NCBI GenBank assembly: GCA_016208415.1
Contig: JACQYB010000020.1
Location: 48,713 to 112,712 of the forward strand
From: Betaproteobacteria bacterium
GTDB taxonomy: Bacteria > Pseudomonadota > Gammaproteobacteria > Burkholderiales > Rhodocyclaceae
Reading direction: 5' to 3'
DNA: 64,000 nucleotides
Under the pieces are notes generated by a model that saw nothing but the letters and a program-made list of their open reading frames with translations, was not told the DNA's origin and made no database searches. The translations under genes and the position numbers were made by a program. Below are positions 62,610 through 64,000 of the stretch, in pieces. Every line of letters begins with the position of its first letter. Positions within the stretch are counted from its first letter, which is position 1.

Positions 62610-63975
62610 ATGAGCTTTCCTGTTAAACTCCGCCCCATCGCTGATCGATGGGGTCTGTCATGGAAAATGTATTCGAGAATGTGGATGCCGACGAGGAGCG
62701 GTTGGTTGCTGGAGAAGTCGCCAGCAGACTGGAGCGTGGTGACAGCCATGCTTCCCGCCCAGTGGCAGAGCAAGGCCGTGGAGTTGGGCGCGGTGCGGCG
62801 GCTGCGCGGTTTTGCGAGCGTCGAGGCGTTGCTGCGGGTACTGCTGATTCACCTGGCCGATGGATGTTCGCTGCGCGAGACCGTCGTGCGGGCGCGGGCG
62901 GGGGATCTGGCCGACGTCTCCGACGTGGCGTTGCTCAAGCGCTTGCGCGGTTGCGGGCCGTGGTTTCAATGGATGATCCAGGAGATGGCGTCGAACATGT
63001 CCCTGTCCATGGCCCCCAATGAGCTGTTGGCCGGCCGGCCGGTGCGCTTGATCGATGGCAGCGTGGTGTGCGAACCCGGCGCCACGGGATCGACCTGGCG
63101 GCTGCATTACGCACTGAACCTGCACACGCTCGGCTGCGACGAGGTGCATGTCACCGAAGCCGCCTGTGGCGAGAGCTTGACGCGCTTTTCGATCCATGCG
63201 GGCGACATCGTGATGGCCGATCGCGGTTTTGCCAATCGGCGCGGGGTGCGCCATGTCGTGGAGCACGATGCTGACGTGGTGTTGCGCATGAACTTGACCA
63301 ATCTTCCGCTGGAAGACGCGCAGGGGCAGCCCCTGGCGTTGCTGCCCTTGCTGCGCCGGCTGGCGATCGGACAAGCCGCCGACTGGTCGGCCCGGATGCG
63401 CGATGACCAGGGCGAGATCGCTGTGCGCGTGTGCGCCTACAAGAAGACCCAGGCTCAAGCGCTCGCCGCACAGGAGGCCATCGGACGCGAGGCCGCCAAA
63501 AAACACCGCGAGGTCAAACCCGAAACCATCGAGGCCGCAGGCTACGTGATCGTGCTGACCACGCTCATGCAGCCCGATGCCTGCGCCATCATGGAGTTTT
63601 ACCGGCGACGCTGGCAGGTCGAGTTGGCCTTCAAGCGGCTGAAGTCCTTGCTGCAACTCGGGCATCTGAAGAAGATCGACAAGGACGGGGCCAAAGCCTG
63701 GTTGCAGGGAAAGCTCCTTGTAGCCTGCTTGATCGAGACGCTCATCCTCACGGCCGAGCGATTTTCCCCCTGGGGCTACCCAACAGGCGAGCGCCGCATC
63801 TCTGCCTCGGCGCTCGCGCTGGCGTGAGTTCGCCCTCATGCACATGCTCCTGCGCCACGCCTGCAACCCACCATTGTCCTTGCACCGCTGCATGCAGGGT
63901 TGGCGCGACATCGCCGCCAAGCTGCGCGAATCGCCGCGAAAGCGACGGTATCAACGTGAGAAGCTCGAGACATGA
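62610..63975 (+). pseudogene. IS4-family DDE transposase, frameshifted near its C-terminus
   Basis: The frame from ATG 62610 encodes 405 residues to 63827. It has catalytic aspartates in RLIDGSVV and IVMADRGFANRRG and a complete Y-x2-R-x3-E-x6-K signature in YRRRWQVELAFKRLK. After ERFSPWG the frame ends in GERRISASALALA. The neighbouring frame instead continues as RSRWREFALMHMLLRH and GWRDIAAKLRESPRKRRY to a stop at 63975, like an intact IS4 C-terminus. One extra G in the TGGGG at 63771-63775 would explain the shift. ATG 62648 in another frame (MENVFENVDADEE) looks like an alternative N-terminus, so a second shift near the start is possible. Confidence 0.75.
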
Positions 63976-63978
63976 ATA

Positions 63979-64000
63979 TTATGTTAGCGCTTATGCCCCC
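63979..64000 (-). repeat. Right terminal inverted repeat of the IS element
   Basis: TTATGTTAGCGCTTATG followed by five C, the exact inverse of the left end. The window stops at its last base. Confidence 0.9.

Larger units (their letters stand above)
62587..64000 (+). mobile_element. IS4-family insertion sequence, 1414 bases to the window edge
   Basis: Perfect 22-base terminal inverted repeats, five G then CATAAGCGCTAACATAA, lie at 62587-62608 and, inverted, at 63979-64000. They enclose a single IS4-type transposase frame. The five G at the left end may partly belong to the interrupted repeat unit. The right end coincides with the window edge, so a target duplication cannot be checked. The left junction falls inside the third unit of the metW-proximal repeat array. 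Confidence 0.9.

Overview
The window is GC-rich, densely coding bacterial chromosome. Its gene content and order point to a betaproteobacterium, most likely of the Rhodocyclales (Azoarcus/Thauera-like). The grounds are the order rpmH-rnpA-yidD-yidC-mnmE next to dnaA-dnaN-gyrB, with mnmG-rsmG-parA-parB-atpIBEFHAGDC close by, a DUF971-ubiE-ubiJ block, a giant DUF3683 flavoprotein and a metW gene. The taxonomic call is inference from gene order and protein resemblance, not from a search. Two parS-like sites and a dnaA-dnaN spacer with three near-consensus DnaA boxes place the window at the replication origin.

Layout. 0-5.8 kb: NDUFA9-like reductase, lytic transglycosylase, 5-formyl-THF cyclo-ligase, threonine deaminase and a YqaA-like membrane protein. 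5.8-19.3 kb: a complete pel exopolysaccharide operon led by a pelX-type epimerase (pelX-A-B-C-D-E-F-G), with tight overlaps and a c-di-GMP I-site in PelD. 19.3-28.1 kb: a small membrane protein, the DUF3683 oxidoreductase, YjbQ, a HIT protein and two adjacent related proteins with PilZ-like C-termini. 28.0-30.2 kb: phoBR. 30.2-32.4 kb: a long imperfect palindrome, then DUF971, ubiE and a ubiJ reading frame broken by a stop codon. 32.4-39.3 kb: the atp operon on the minus strand with a consensus promoter; atpD carries an internal deletion and frameshift. 39.4-43.8 kb: parB, parA, rsmG, mnmG and the parS pair. 44-48.9 kb: a branched-chain-amino-acid-type binding protein fused in frame to a 3'-truncated mnmE, then yidC, yidD, rnpA and rpmH. 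49-54.3 kb: dnaA, oriC candidate, dnaN, gyrB. 54.4-62.4 kb: a TlpA-type thioredoxin, DUF4197, rep, a DUF883/YqjE/YqjK-like trio, thrH, an AmpG-type transporter and metW. 62.6-64 kb: an IS4-family insertion sequence, bounded by 22-bp inverted repeats, whose transposase is frameshifted.

How parts relate. PelD (c-di-GMP receptor) and the two PilZ-like proteins suggest that c-di-GMP control of biofilm is a theme of the left half, although no diguanylate cyclase or phosphodiesterase is encoded here. The origin-proximal block supplies replication initiation, segregation, ribosome/RNase P and membrane-protein insertion functions, and tRNA U34 modification.

The most notable features are a family of GC-rich palindromic repeats and a cluster of lesions in normally indispensable genes. 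The repeats share the core GGCAGCGAAGCGTGGGGG. They occur inside the 3' end of pelA, as an in-frame 3 x 69-bp array inside the AmpG-type transporter, and as a 72-bp array directly 5' of metW that the IS element interrupts. The lesions are atpD (Walker B lost), mnmE (C-terminal motif lost), ubiJ (nonsense codon) and the transposase (frameshift). They may be real decay or errors in the assembled sequence; read-level evidence would separate the two. No tRNA, rRNA or CRISPR array was seen.
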